A stretch of 64,000 nt of DNA from Ectocarpus siliculosus (taxonomy: Eukaryota; Sar; Phaeophyceae; Ectocarpales; Ectocarpaceae): NCBI GenBank assembly GCA_000310025.1, contig FN648539.1, positions 20,368-84,367 on the forward strand, in the 5' to 3' direction. This document shows, in pieces, positions 35,901 to 47,596 of this stretch. A program made the position numbers and the translations under genes. How positions within the stretch are numbered: position 1 is the first letter of the stretch; each line of letters opens with the position of its first letter. Under the pieces are notes generated by a model, which saw only the letters and a list, made by a program, of their open reading frames with translations, was not told where the DNA came from and searched no databases.

Positions 35901-38900
35901 TGGGTGGATGCTGGCGTGCTAGGTGTACCCTAGTTGTTCGCAGGCGCTTCAGCGTGCGGCACTTTTCGAGCGACTGCGTGGCGCACCGGTGCAGCGTTGT
36001 GCAGTACATTGGCGAGGTAGCAAGGTAAGCTGCCGAGGAGCAGGATGTAGACCAGTAGCTTACAGCAGTGTACTCGAAAAGCCGGCCGCATGTCCGAACT
36101 ACCGTGGTACAATCGTTCGTCCGCTGATTAGATTGTTTTTTCCACGTCGAAGAATACTTGTGAATCTATTGCTTGGAATGCGCCCATGACAGAGGGCACA
36201 GTCCCATTGAAGGTGGATTCGGGGGTATTCCTCGTAGAATATGGCGCACCGGACTGTCTCATCCTGCGCCGAGCACGTGGCGGGGTATTGTATGAAGAAG
36301 AAAAGGTGGCCTTCGGTACCCCGTCTCCTGGCTGCTTGGGCGTGTAGAATCCCCTTACATGTCACACCTTTGCCGAAATCCTTGAGGGTTGTGATCCTGG
36401 TCACACGAATACAGTAACATCTGCAAGCTCAGGAAGCCAGCTGGGAAGGACATAATTCGAGGCGTGCGAGGGCGTTTGCCTCGCATCTCGTACGTGCCAA
36501 CGGGGAAAAGGGTCATCAGAGCCAGCATGCCGAGCAGAGCTTGTGAGAATGCTTCGGTCGTACGGGCAAGGCCCGCTATTCAAGGTTTTGAGAAGCGTTC
36601 CTCCGGCTGATAACTTTTATTGTTCGGCACAAAGGCTGTTGGCTTTGTGAGGGGGCTTGGAACCGCGTCTCTCACAACGAAAATTTGTTGCATCCAACAC
36701 TGGGTAAGAGGCTCAAGGAACCCCGCGGTGTACGCAGGTACTTGGTGAATTCGAACGAGACAGATCTAGACCAGCAGTGCTCCATCAGGGTTGCCTTCGG
36801 GAATGGTCTAAGCCCTGACGTCTGGCGCCGCTTCCAGCAAAGGTGAAGTATGGTGACAGTAAAGGTATTGTAGTAGAGATATTTTTGCGTTTTGGATTTG
36901 GCAAGGCTGCTCCGAGGTGGGACATGAAACGCGTAACTTGCCTTCATCCCTGAGGATGTAGATGGTAGCCGAACACGGAGCGATTTGGCGTGTTGCAACC
37001 TGTGAGCCCTGAGCCACGTGGTTGCTACTTGACTTTCGGGTATGGAGTATGAGAGCTGCGGATGATGCTTTCCTAAATCATGGCGCTTTCGTTGGATCAT
37101 GGCGCCAATAAGGAGGCTTCTACAGACCGGTTATGTCGTTGCTTTTGTCGACCCTGCCTCTTGCCCACCTTCGTACGATACGCCCCATTGTGCCATTCGA
37201 CCCTACTTCGTTGATGTGTCCCACGAGGTGTGGAAGGTGTTCAAGACGACTATTTGTGCCCCGACTTGCCCTCATCCCATCAAAACGATGCGGCTGAACC
37301 ATGCTTGATCAACACCTAACCACCCGTTGGTGCTCACACTGTGGTTGCCAAGAGAGCTTCAAGCGATCACCGTGTTTCTTTGAATCGCAGGTACCACGTC
37401 CAGCGCATTTGTGAGTTTTATGCATCCACCGAGGGAAATGTGGCCATGGTCAATACTACAAGCAAAGTAGGGGCTGTGGGCGTTGTTCCGTGGTTTGCCG
37501 CAAAGCTCTACCCGACTCTCCTTCTGAAGATGGACCCCGGTGAGCGAAAAATGGCCATGACAACCCGATATGGGGATTTTGTGGAAGGGCCTGGCCCTGT
37601 CGCGGTTGCTGCTGCGGCGCTTGCTGGTTGGCGGCAAGTGTCATCATTGCGCCACATGCCACTTTTACGGAACAAACCACGTGCTTGTGCTTTCATTCTT
37701 TGCAGAGGGAGAGGAGTTGCTGCGAGACAGCCGAGGTCGCTGTGTGCCCTGCCAGCCTGGCGAAGTTGGTCAGCTAGTGGGGCTCATTAATGACCACGAC
37801 CCCGCCCGACGATTTGAGGGGTATACCGACTCAAAGGCCTCTGCGAAAAAGGTGAGCCGGTTCGGTCGTCAAGCAGTCGGTTTGTTCTTGGCACGAAACC
37901 AATCATGAAAAACTCGTTGCAAATAGAATCGAACTGTACAGAACGGGCCCGGAGATTAGTAACCCAAAAATCGGGTCGAGGCTCAGTTTCCTATTCATCG
38001 CCACTGTCGAGTAAAGGTTGTTGCATACCAGTGTTTAGTCGAGGATACACCGCTGAGCTGTCTTTCTGAACCCTAATTTCTTATTATTCGTGAAGATTTT
38101 GAGTCTCTGTTAACGAAATGCTTCTTAACTGCGGGCCCGTGCTGTATTGCTCATGACCATGCATTGGCCAGGTAGCGCCCTACTCTTGCCAAGTTAGTAC
38201 CTGTTCGACACGGCGGTGTGTTGTAAGCATCCTCGCCAGGCCGGGATTACGGCGGGTCATGCAGCACGCTAGATTTTCCTTCACACAACACACAAGTCTA
38301 GCTGAGACCAGATTTGCTCAATACTCACGATGACGTTGCCCTTGCCTAACCTCCTTCCCTTCAGATCGTGCGAGATGTCATGCTTCCCGGTGACCTCTAC
38401 TTCGCAAGTGGCGACTTACTTCGGAAGGACGCGTTTGGATTCTACTATTGGGTGGACCGGCTCGGAGACACTTTCAGGTTGATGGTGATGGATGGTGATG
38501 TTGACAGTGCTGTGCCACGCCTCTTGTCTCTGCTTGTTGCTCAAATGTGTCCGCACACTCCTGCGAGCCTAAGGCTATATTGACGTGTCTGCCCTGTCTG
38601 TCGTGCGGACCGGCTCTATCGCAGGTGGAAAGGAGAGAACGTGGCTACAACAGAGGTGGCCCACGTGATCTGTGGTTTCCCAGGAATTGCAGATGTGAAT
38701 GTTTACGGGGTTGAAGTCCCCGGGACAGAAGGGCGGGCTGGAATGGCGGCTATCGCGTTGAAAGAATCACGCCAAGCGGATGAACTCGACTGGAAGGTAG
38801 GCAGGCGTGCATGGGGTGAGACTATATATGGGGGCAATATTTAAGGTGCCATCGAGTGACTCGACTCTATGCTTGCACCATTCTACGTGGACCTACTTTG

Positions 38901-39854
38901 GCAACGATTCCCCTCCCTGGGCGAAGCTTTACCGCCTACCCGTTCACACAATGACCTCCCTGGTCAAAGCTAGCTGCAATACAAGGCCGTGGTGATCGTA
39001 ACTGTGTGCAGAGTGTAGAAGGGCTTGTTCGTGAGTGGTATACTGGTACATCATCTGCATGCCAGTATAGATGAAAGAACAAAGGGTTGGCTTGGCTCAG
39101 CCCCTCTCGCGCTGAAGTCGAAGGCATCCATCGCATAGCATGCATTCGGTCTGACCCCGGATCGCACTTCCTCAGTGAGTGGAGGAAACAAGACTTGTGG
39201 CAGAAACATGCTGGGGGTGACGTACTGCTCTCATACCTTTTTCGGGCAGAAGCGCCTGTTTTTGTGCGCACGATTGGCTTTACGTTCAAATAATTCGTTG
39301 TTAACAGCAAACGCGCATGGTTCCAGAGCAGGCCTTGTGTCACTGAATGGGCTGTTCTCGTGACGTGAGATGCCCGTCTCTTGTATCTTGCCGCTTGCTT
39401 ATTATTCTTCGCAGAGGTTTTTCCAGCACTTGAACAGGCACCTCCCAAGTTTTGCCCAACCACAATTCTTGCGGGTTGCGGCGATCTCGAGCTCGACCTC
39501 CCATATGACGACAACATTCAAGCGCATCAAGACTCAGCTCAGGAAGGTACGTTCCCAATACATACCCCGAGTTGTACAGCTGTGGAACTAGACGACCGTC
39601 GGAATGTTTATATTCATCCTAGTTTAGTGTAGGGATCAGGTAGAGTATTGCACGAACTGCTTCCTGTTCACATATGCATAAGCAAAAAATGAATGTTGCT
39701 ATGCACGTTGCAATCTGCCATTGCGCAGGAGGGTTTCGATCCTACAAATATTGAAGGAGAAGCCCTGCTACTTCGCGACGGCGTCGACAGGACATTCGTG
39801 CCTCTTTCGAGGCATTTGTACGAGGCGATCAGCGATGGCTCGTTACGCTTGTAG
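32940..39854 (+). CDS. FATP/SLC27-type very-long-chain acyl-CoA synthetase
   Basis: Members of this family adenylate and thioesterify (very-)long-chain fatty acids with CoA, usually at the ER, peroxisome or plasma membrane, and can drive fatty-acid uptake. Exons: 32940-33196 (acceptor tentative), 33512-33619, 33871-33959, 34335-34528, 34840-34961, 35290-35424, 35851-36016, 36709-36842 (acceptor tentative), 37391-37539, 37706-37851, 38365-38477, 38625-38796, 39415-39546, 39729-39854. All phases fit. No in-frame ATG starts the first exon listed, so a 5' exon is missing. Motifs: hydrophobic [15 protein letters not shown] near the N-terminus, [20 protein letters not shown], the AMP-binding signature [74 protein letters not shown], and the family hallmark [16 protein letters not shown] split by an intron. 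The C-terminal [20 protein letters not shown] replaces the usual D-x-TGTFK motif. Which paralogue (FATP1-6) cannot be told. Confidence 0.94.
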
Positions 39855-41224
39855 CTTCGTGCGCGTTCTACTGCCGTCCGATTTATTTTTTTTTCGTTAG
39901 AAAAGCTGCGTGTCAGCTCTGTACTCTACTAAAACTCCGGAGAATTAGTCGGAGTACGCGTTCGACTCGGTGGCAAGAAGAGCACAGGTATATGCTAGGA
40001 TGGTTGTGTTTCACCGAGCACGCCGACGCTTTGCCGACGTGGGCAAGCACGCAAGTGTTTGCAAAAGCTATCGTTTGTGCATATAGTCTTGGCATGGTGT
40101 TACGGTGTTGTCGGGCGCACCGTCGCACGACCTATGACTTCTCAATCAGGCGCCATGCCCACTGCAGTAAGATTTTCTCAACCTTGCGTACTTTTAGCCT
40201 CTAGGGAATAGTACCCTTCACGAAGTGGACCAAATAAACCTGCAAGCATGCTATTATAGGCTGACATTCAAACGGCTGGTCCCACGAAAAGAGTAAGGGT
40301 TGTGTGTGCGTACATCGCATTCCACACTAAACGAATACAAGAGCCTCCCCGTACCCCCCGTTATCCCCCGCACTTAAAACTGCTATCAACGAACACACTC
40401 GTCAGCTTGTCAACTTCTACTCTACGTACCACAATTCATAATAGGAAGCTGGGCTTTTAACCTCACGGCCTTAACCTTAAAGACCAATATTATGTCTTAC
40501 AACACAGCACCGAGGGCGCTCACGAAGGAGGAAAGAACACCAACTAACGCATCACCACAAGACAGCCCCACAAGGTCACACACAGGACAAAACTATCGCA
40601 GGCGTTCACGGCACGGGTGTGGTCGCCCGCAGACCAAAATACAACCCAATCACACACCGCACACCTTCCCTCCTGCAGCCCACACTATCAACTGAGACGG
40701 CCGCAGGTGATGTGCGTGCAATTGGTCAACAAACAGAAAACCCAAACAAAACAATTCAATACAAACCTCCCCATCCCGTACCTCTTGCGAAAAAAAATGT
40801 AAATGTGGGTACGTTTTCCATTTACCCCCGGCCCATACACGGGGGGGATACATTTTGTATGGTATAGGAGCAAAAGTTTGACGGCCAACCTGGTTAAAGG
40901 CGAACGTGAGAATCTCACGGTTGTGTTTACATGAGAGAGAGAAAAAAGTTATACCCCCCCGCCGCCCAGAACCCGTGGCTTGCATCAATCCGTGTACGAA
41001 TTGTGGATTATCGATCGACGACTTCTCGCCTCGTGGCGGGACCCTCACAAGAACCCAATGACATCGTCGAAACGCTCGGGTTCTCACTGCCCTCCTGAAC
41101 GCCCATCGTCATTGGCCGCGGGGCGAAAAGTGTACAAACTGGACCCATTTCACGAATCCGATGTGGACGACCTCGCGGAAAGTACAGCGAGCTGCGCGGA
41201 TCGCATCAGTGCGAACAGAGGCAC
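39855..41224. other. Convergent intergenic region, FATP gene / repeat
   Basis: About 1.4 kb with no coding signal on either strand; A/C-rich low-complexity stretches around 40500-40760 and a homopurine run before the G tract at 41225. Confidence 0.55.
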
Positions 41225-41431
41225 GGGGGGGGGGGGGTACTCATAATCGTGCATGCCGTAGTCGTTAGACCATTGACCTCGCATCCCTACGAAGCCGGGA
41301 CGGAGCACGCCGGGTTCTCGCCTGACCAGGCTCTCACATCACCAAGCGCGAAGCGCCGTGAGGTATTCGGCGAGTCGCATGAAGGGTGCGCTTCATCCTG
41401 CTAAGGGTGTTCGGCATCTTGTGCTTACTGC
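41225..41431 (-). mobile_element. Short poly(C)-tailed SINE-like element, reverse copy
   Basis: Reverse complement of 50833-51038 with about 90% identity by eye. Features shared in order: AAGCACAAGATGCCGAACAC, CCTTCATGCGACTCGCCGAA, a GGTCAATGGTCTAACGACTA block, GGCATGCACGA, GAGTA, then a C-run (seen here as G 41225-41237). No ORF of its own. Confidence 0.8.
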
Positions 41432-41775
41432 GTTGCGTACGGATGACAGCTGCGTATGACTTAATGTATATGGTGCTTTCACTTCCAGGGACAGTTGTAA
41501 GAATTGTGTAACTGCCTCGAGGGTGCTTGACCAATTTAACACAACGTGGTGCGATTATCCCCTTTGCATGGAGTGTGGGTTCTCGACCCCGCACAACATA
41601 ATCTACTCGACCACCATCATGGTTGCCGCAAAAAAAAAAAAGGCAAAAAAAAAGCGGTAACCTGGTTGCCGAGCTCACGAAGCAATCGGCTGGGCCCGCG
41701 TCACTAAATCAAGTCATGACGTTGGTGACTTTGGCATGAGAGTGGTGCAAAATAAACCTGCAATACTGCGGGAAG

Positions 41776-44700
41776 CTATCCTACCGATCGCTGCTCCTGC
41801 AATGTCACCAGCTGCATAAAGGTCGCTCCGGTTGGTTCCGACTCAAGGTGGTTAGACAACCTCGGTAGTACATTACGCACGGCCAACAACGAACCAAGAG
41901 TGATCGATCATCTAGTCAACGAAACACACGTGAGCGAAGGCGCCGACTTGCGTGACGGGCGTCAGTCCAATCCTCACGGAAACAGAAAACCAACGACCCC
42001 AAGCAAACACAAATCGTTGGACACCAAGCCGCGCGCACGTTCCAAGGTGCCCCCGCCGCTACTGCGTGGCCACTCGGGACGAAGGAGTGATTCTTGAGCC
42101 CTTCCGGTTGTGTCGACTTCACTCTCACCTGAGACTCAAGCTCCTGGATACGCGTCATTTGCGTGTGGCAGACTTCCTCCAGCTGCAGCACTCGCGACTT
42201 TCCGAATTAACGCATGAAGGCGCGCACCGAAAATTGAGCAGCAGGGGGCGGATCCCGCTCAGTTTGTGTCGAGGAATACCAAACTCATAAGTAGATATGA
42301 TCATGAAGACAACGCATATCACTTCTAATTTCCAGCAACTAACTGGCCGGGCGACTTCAGCACCTGAACTCCAACCATGGAAAGGCTGCCGTGAAGTGCT
42401 TGATTTGTATGCGATCCGATCATGGCACGGCACATTGGAGAAAGCGTTGCACTCTCGAGTTACCGACGGGACATGGGGTCTCTAGAGCAAAAAAAATAAA
42501 ACTGCTCCGCTCTAGCAGTTATTTGTCGGCGGGGAAATCTTAGGGCGGCATATATACCAGAGGGCCACGTCCCCAGGAGGCGGAGACGGAGGGGTTATTT
42601 CTTTGTTGGAAAAGTCACTGAGCGCAAGTGGTATGTATGCACATGTTGAATACAAACGGCACTCCAACGCCGAAATTCGAAAGATCGATAAATACAAAGA
42701 GGGACATAAAAAGTATTCCAAGATCACGATAGATATCGACGGGTCCATGTGTAATGCTAACTGCTGACCTTCATGCGCAATTATTTTCGTTCGATCATGC
42801 CGTCAACCGCTTGCGGACCTCAACAGGTATCGATCAGAACAAACAGAAACCCTTGTCGAATGACCGCTTCTTGTATGCATAGAGCATAGTGCAGTACACA
42901 AGGATGTCGGTCGAAACCATACCTATCGAAACAAAGACGATTCACAGCGATCGGGTGCACAATATTTTTTTATGGTCCTATGCGTCAGCGCCGACTCTGT
43001 CACCTACAATGCATTTTCACAAGAAGTCGAGAGCACGTTGTACTGCATAGCCGTCATTAACTGTTGGTATCTGGGGAAATTCTGCGCGGCGGTATGCATA
43101 CATATGTAGCTCTCAACAATGAGGCACTCCGTTGCTAAGACAATCCTCTAATCCTCTTCATCGGTATCCACTCCCGTTATCAAAGATCGCACAACATTCA
43201 TATCAGTACCACTGCCTAGAACATGATATGCTTACGATAAACCCCATGCCCGTTGTTAGGTTGCATTGACCGCTATGCGGGTACATAACAGAGGCGCACG
43301 TGTAACAATGTGTGCCCCGCTGGGTTGTTTTGGCTCACATTTGCAAAGGCTACCTCCCCGGGTAGTGTGGTTCCCAGTTCTTCGATCGATGACCGCCGCT
43401 TCTTGATGAAGAACCTACCGCACGTGTCCTCCGCCTCCTGACCAGCGCCACATTCCGACGCCCCCCCCCCCCTCCCGCCAGACCCGAGCTCGCCAAGTCG
43501 CCGTGACCTCTCCTCCTCCACCACAGCTTTGTAGAGAGGAGAGGAGACGAGAGGAGCAAGCAATTGTTCCGACATACAGACGAGGGAGGAGAAAATGACT
43601 TGACTAGTATTATCGATATAAAGTAGTAGACCGACGTCTACTGCCGTACCCGTGCATTACAGGAAATGCGTCTCTTTAAAGCTTTAGAGGAGGACTCTAC
43701 CTGAAACGTTCGCTCCTTCCACGCCACATTTCAAAATGAATCCACAGCAGGTATCCGTGGATAACGTGCTGGATTATTCGGCCATGAGGAGGATGTTCAC
43801 AACGTGTGTAACCCCAAGCCAATAGACTTTCGACGCACCATCACAACAAACAGCGGCGGCACCTCACAGGCCTCAACGAGACATTCATGTTCGTGTGACT
43901 TTTTACATCGAAAATTACTCCATTTTATTGGTACTGCTGCAGTCGCACGAAATGTTCGGGTTATATATCTTAGACACTCTTTTCTATAGATAGAGATGTG
44001 GAAGGTTGTGTTGTACAACCTGGTGTTTTGTCAGAACGATTAGAAAGATCAAAGGGGGCACCGTCGGTAAGAGATAATTGATAGGTAGGTATGTATAACG
44101 AAAGGAAAAGAAAAAGGAAAGCGATGCACCTTGCTCACAACAGAAGAAACATCTGAACGAAAGAGCAAGACAACAAGCAAACAAGAGGAGGAGTAGAAGA
44201 GAGACAGAGGAGGCAGAAGAAGGAAGCGAGTGTACGGAAGGGAGGAGACAGACAGAGAAAGAGAGCAAGAGCAACGTCGGTTCGTTATTTTTTCAACGTC
44301 GGCCGACCCGGCGCTTGAGCGCCGGGGCCGGGATCCTGCTGCCGAGCGCGGGGTGGACATGAGGAGGATGTTCACAACGTGCCTAACCCCAAGCCAATAG
44401 ATTTTCGACGCACCATCACAACAAACAGCGGCGGCACCTCACAGGCTTCAACGAGACATTCATGTTCGTCTGACTTTTTCCATCGAAAACTACTCCATTT
44501 TATTGGTACTGCTGCAGTCGTACGAAATGTTCGGGTTATATGTCTTAGGCTCTTTTCTATAGATAAGAGATGGACTCGTTGGGTCATACTGACAAAATAA
44601 AGCAAAAAAAACGCGACCGCCGTCATGCGCCACATTTGCGCGGAACGCACAACGGTTCTGGTACCTCCCTCAGCTTCACACAGCAGCCTTACACTGCTGT

Positions 44701-46553
44701 GTAATAAGAGATAAATGTACATAAGGGTAACGATGCTGAAGTTTGTGCGTGCCCAAAAGGCCTGCATACCGCCGATCGGAACCAACGCTAGCAGGGGACC
44801 AACCAACCAACACACCACAGAGTAAATGCACAGAAGACACGAGCAGTCACTCTTCAGAAACAAAGCACGGAAAAACCGCGGGGTTCTGTAGCAGGTTATG
44901 GCAAAGGGGCCGCAGAACGGAGAAGGATGATATTCCTCTGGGTACATATCACCTCAAGGATGTTTCTTTGTGAGGGGCAGGCAGGTCAACAGGGTTAGGT
45001 TCAGACCGGGACTCCAGAGACGGGAAGGTACCAGATACTGCCCAGTTAGATGCTCAACACAAACAAAACACAACAAAATCGCACTCGAGTACCCGAACTC
45101 GACAGCAGTGCAGCAGTAGCTGTGGGGTATTCTCGGGATGGGTTCAGGCGGGACACGAGTGCAGCCTATGAGCAGCTGGTTTCGGTCAAGCTGTTGAAGC
45201 AGGCTACAACTGTATGTATGTACGCCATTTTCTTGTCCCCTCTCTCACCTTCGGATATCCCCAACACCTGCAGCGCCTTGTGAAAGCTCATCTGTGCGTA
45301 TGTGACTCCCAGTAGCCATTCTTCCTTGGAGGGTGTCTGAGGACGTGGGATCACCGCACAAGGGTGGTCAAACCCGGGACAAACAAAGCGTGTCGGAAGA
45401 GTGTCACGTCCGATAAAAGATGGTACCTGCCTGTACGCATCAAGAGTATGTAACTATTCTTGGTAAAAGAACAAAGGTAGAGGCGTCAGCAGTCAGCAGC
45501 CCATACTACTCTTAAGGAATAATAAATACACACACAGAAATACTACCCATTCGAGATATACCCACAGTCTTCTTCAAAGGTGTACAGGGTTTAAGAACGA
45601 TTCAAGAGTACTCCGACTACAAGAATCAAATCGTCCGGTTTAGTGGACAACGAGAAAAAATGTGTTCCGCTGTTCCGCTGCATCTGGTGATCTCGGGTCA
45701 ATCGCCACATTCATACCAACGCGTAATGCAGATAGATGTCAACCATGCAAAGCGTCTCTGCTGTGGACTCCTGCTTATGCCCAAGTAGACTCGTTTAGTG
45801 GCGGTCGACCACAGCAAGGCATGTCGACGACTGATGACACCGGCAATGTCCATCTGAGCACACGCTGCTGCTGCTGTACATAGCCGCCCGACGTCACAAC
45901 GGAATATTTACCAGAGTGCGATGCTCGCGTCTGCATGTCTGCATACAATTGTGAGCGACCAAAGAACTAGAAATAACACGAACAGACGAGAGGACCAAAG
46001 ACTCTCAAGCACATGTCCTAGAACGCCGACATGGATCATCGAGGGCCCCTCAAGTAGGAAATCCGCTGTGTTTTACATGCTGTCAACCACCACGACGAGT
46101 ACCATAAACTCTAATCTCGCTTCGCCGCCTCTTCAACCAACCCTGCTGTCTTGTGACTAAAAAACGGAAGCCAATCTGTACGCTCACATTGTCCGCCCCT
46201 TCTGAACGTGACCCCATTAATCGCTCGGCAATCCGGACGTCCTCATCAGTAACTCCCAGCCTCAGCAGCGCCTGTGTGCGCAGCGCCTGCTTCTGTGTCA
46301 CCCCGAAATGCTTCACCATCACGTCCTGCTTCTCGTAGAGCGTGCTTATGTGAGGGGACTTCATTTGGGGAGAAAACGGCCGGCCATTCTGCTCCGGCTC
46401 CTCAGCGCCAGGCCCCACCTCATCAACGCCAGGAGTAGCGGCATCGCCTGCACCTGCACCATCCCCGACAGCGGCTCCTTTTAGACTCTGCAGGACGACG
46501 GGAGGTTCTTCTACGACAACACTCTCCAACACCACGGCGGAGGTGTCAACCAT
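41776..46553 (-). CDS. Gene B: unrecognised protein, diverged paralogue of gene A
   Basis: Exons (minus strand): 46553-46188, one not located, 45336-45249, 43526-43354, 42182-42129, 41811-41776. The located junctions are in phase. Exon 1 starts MVDTSAVVLESVVVEEPPVV, has an acidic Gly/Ala/Pro linker, then MVKHFGVTQKQALRTQALLR and LGVTDEDVRIAERLM, matching gene A exon 1. The third exon, EEWLLGVTYAQMSFHKALQV with LGISE, matches gene A EWLLSLSMEQMSRLKALEEL with GVS. The fourth (VVEEERSRRLGELG...CGRFFIKKRRSSIEELG) matches gene A CGPVFRKRQ in position. The fifth is an amphipathic helix, LEEVCHTQMTRIQELESQ. The last is 11 codons plus stop, like gene A. The start ATG is a guess; the frame stays open upstream of 46553 and further 5' exons are possible. 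Function unknown. The fourth exon contains a G homopolymer. Confidence 0.6.
43784..43996. repeat. Direct duplication, copy 1 (~213 bp)
   Basis: Starts ATGAGGAGGATGTTCACAAC and ends TTTTCTATAGATAG-AGATG. Well over 90% identical by eye to 44359-44570, offset 575 bp. Non-coding as far as seen; lies in a gene B intron. Confidence 0.9.
44307..44326. other. Perfect GC hairpin between the two duplicated units
   Basis: CCCGGCGCT-TG-AGCGCCGGG, a 9-bp stem with a 2-nt loop, in a GC-rich island (about 44295-44357) within otherwise purine/AT-rich sequence, immediately before copy 2. Confidence 0.8.
44359..44570. repeat. Direct duplication, copy 2 (~212 bp)
   Basis: Second copy of the 43784-43996 unit, with a few substitutions and a 3-4 bp deletion near the end (CTTAGACACTC versus CTTAGGCTC). 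Confidence 0.9.
45518..45567. repeat. Dispersed ~50-bp repeat, copy 2
   Basis: GGAATAATAAATACACACAC, AGAAATACTACCCATTCGAG and ATATACCCACAG; see copy 1 at 31738-31803. It lies in a gene B intron, about 180 bp upstream (gene sense) of the 45336-45249 exon. Confidence 0.75.
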
Positions 46554-47596
46554 CGTTGGGCCTGGGCGGTGCAACAAGAGAGTCGCGATCGCTCCCAACA
46601 CCTTTAGGTTGAGCTCGCTGTCAAAGGCACCGACAATGACTTTCCTCTCCTCGATGCGCGCGCGCCAGATAAACCAAGATATCTCTTGTTTCGCGGAACT
46701 TCTACCAAGCGCTCTCCACGCCGGTGCTGTTGGAGCGGGTGAGCATGCACGTGTGTCGCGAATGTATGCACGTGTATGTGTAGCCTCCCTGCTCGTGCTC
46801 GTGGCTCTGGTTGAGGGGAGACGCAGGTGCGACATGGAGTACCCCGCGTCCAAGAGACCCAGTATTGTCGGATCATGCGCAAGTGTAGCTAGCAGAGTGT
46901 ACACACGTACACACAGCAGCAGCAGGGACAGCCGTGGGACGCGTTGAACAGAGCCACAGGACTGAGGGCTGAGAGAGGGAGAGCAAGAAAACAAGGGGAT
47001 CCATTCCGCACCATTCCATTCCCTTTTCGGTCTGCCAAGGTTTGAGCCCTGTGCAGCTGAGTGTATCGAGAACGTGTAGGCGCAAGCTTTTGATATAGGC
47101 GGACAATCAAGCTTCCATCCAGCGCTTTGGCGCACGGACAGGCAGTGACTGCAGTGGACTTTCCCCTCTTGCTCTGGCTTCAACAACTGAAGATGGGCAA
47201 AAAGGAGCAGCTGGTGGTTATCTCGTTGGTTTCTGTGACAACTGTGGTGGTCGGTGAGTGTGGGTGAAGGATTCGCCTGTCTACTGCTGTACGTACAACT
47301 TTCGTTGCTTGTTTCAGGATTCCGGCACGTCCGATAGTTGGCCCAGTAATGTGAGGCACTTATGTGATGCACAGCCACAGCACAGTACAACGATACCTCC
47401 AAACATCATCACCGTGTCCTACTGCTGTACAGTATTCTCAGACGAGTTGCCAGGAGACGTACATCTAGACCGACAGGCTTGATCCTGTCAGATTGATTTT
47501 GGTCGTGGAATACAATATACAGAGCTTCGTATGTAGTAACAGTATGGCGGTAGATGTAGCGAACGAAAGAGCCTCTCCTCTCTGTCCGTGTCTTTT
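46554..47596. other. Region upstream of gene B
   Basis: A long minus-strand frame spans it, but its translation is low-complexity without recognisable motifs, and acceptor-like sites suggest introns. No gene can be supported beyond possible 5' exons or UTR of gene B. Two CTACTGCTGTAC motifs are at 47281 and 47419. Confidence 0.45.

Noticed and set aside
46083-47402. A single 439-aa minus-strand protein
   Set aside because: Only the part up to about 46553 resembles gene A; the rest has acceptor/donor-like sites and no motifs, so the long frame is probably exon plus intron or upstream sequence.
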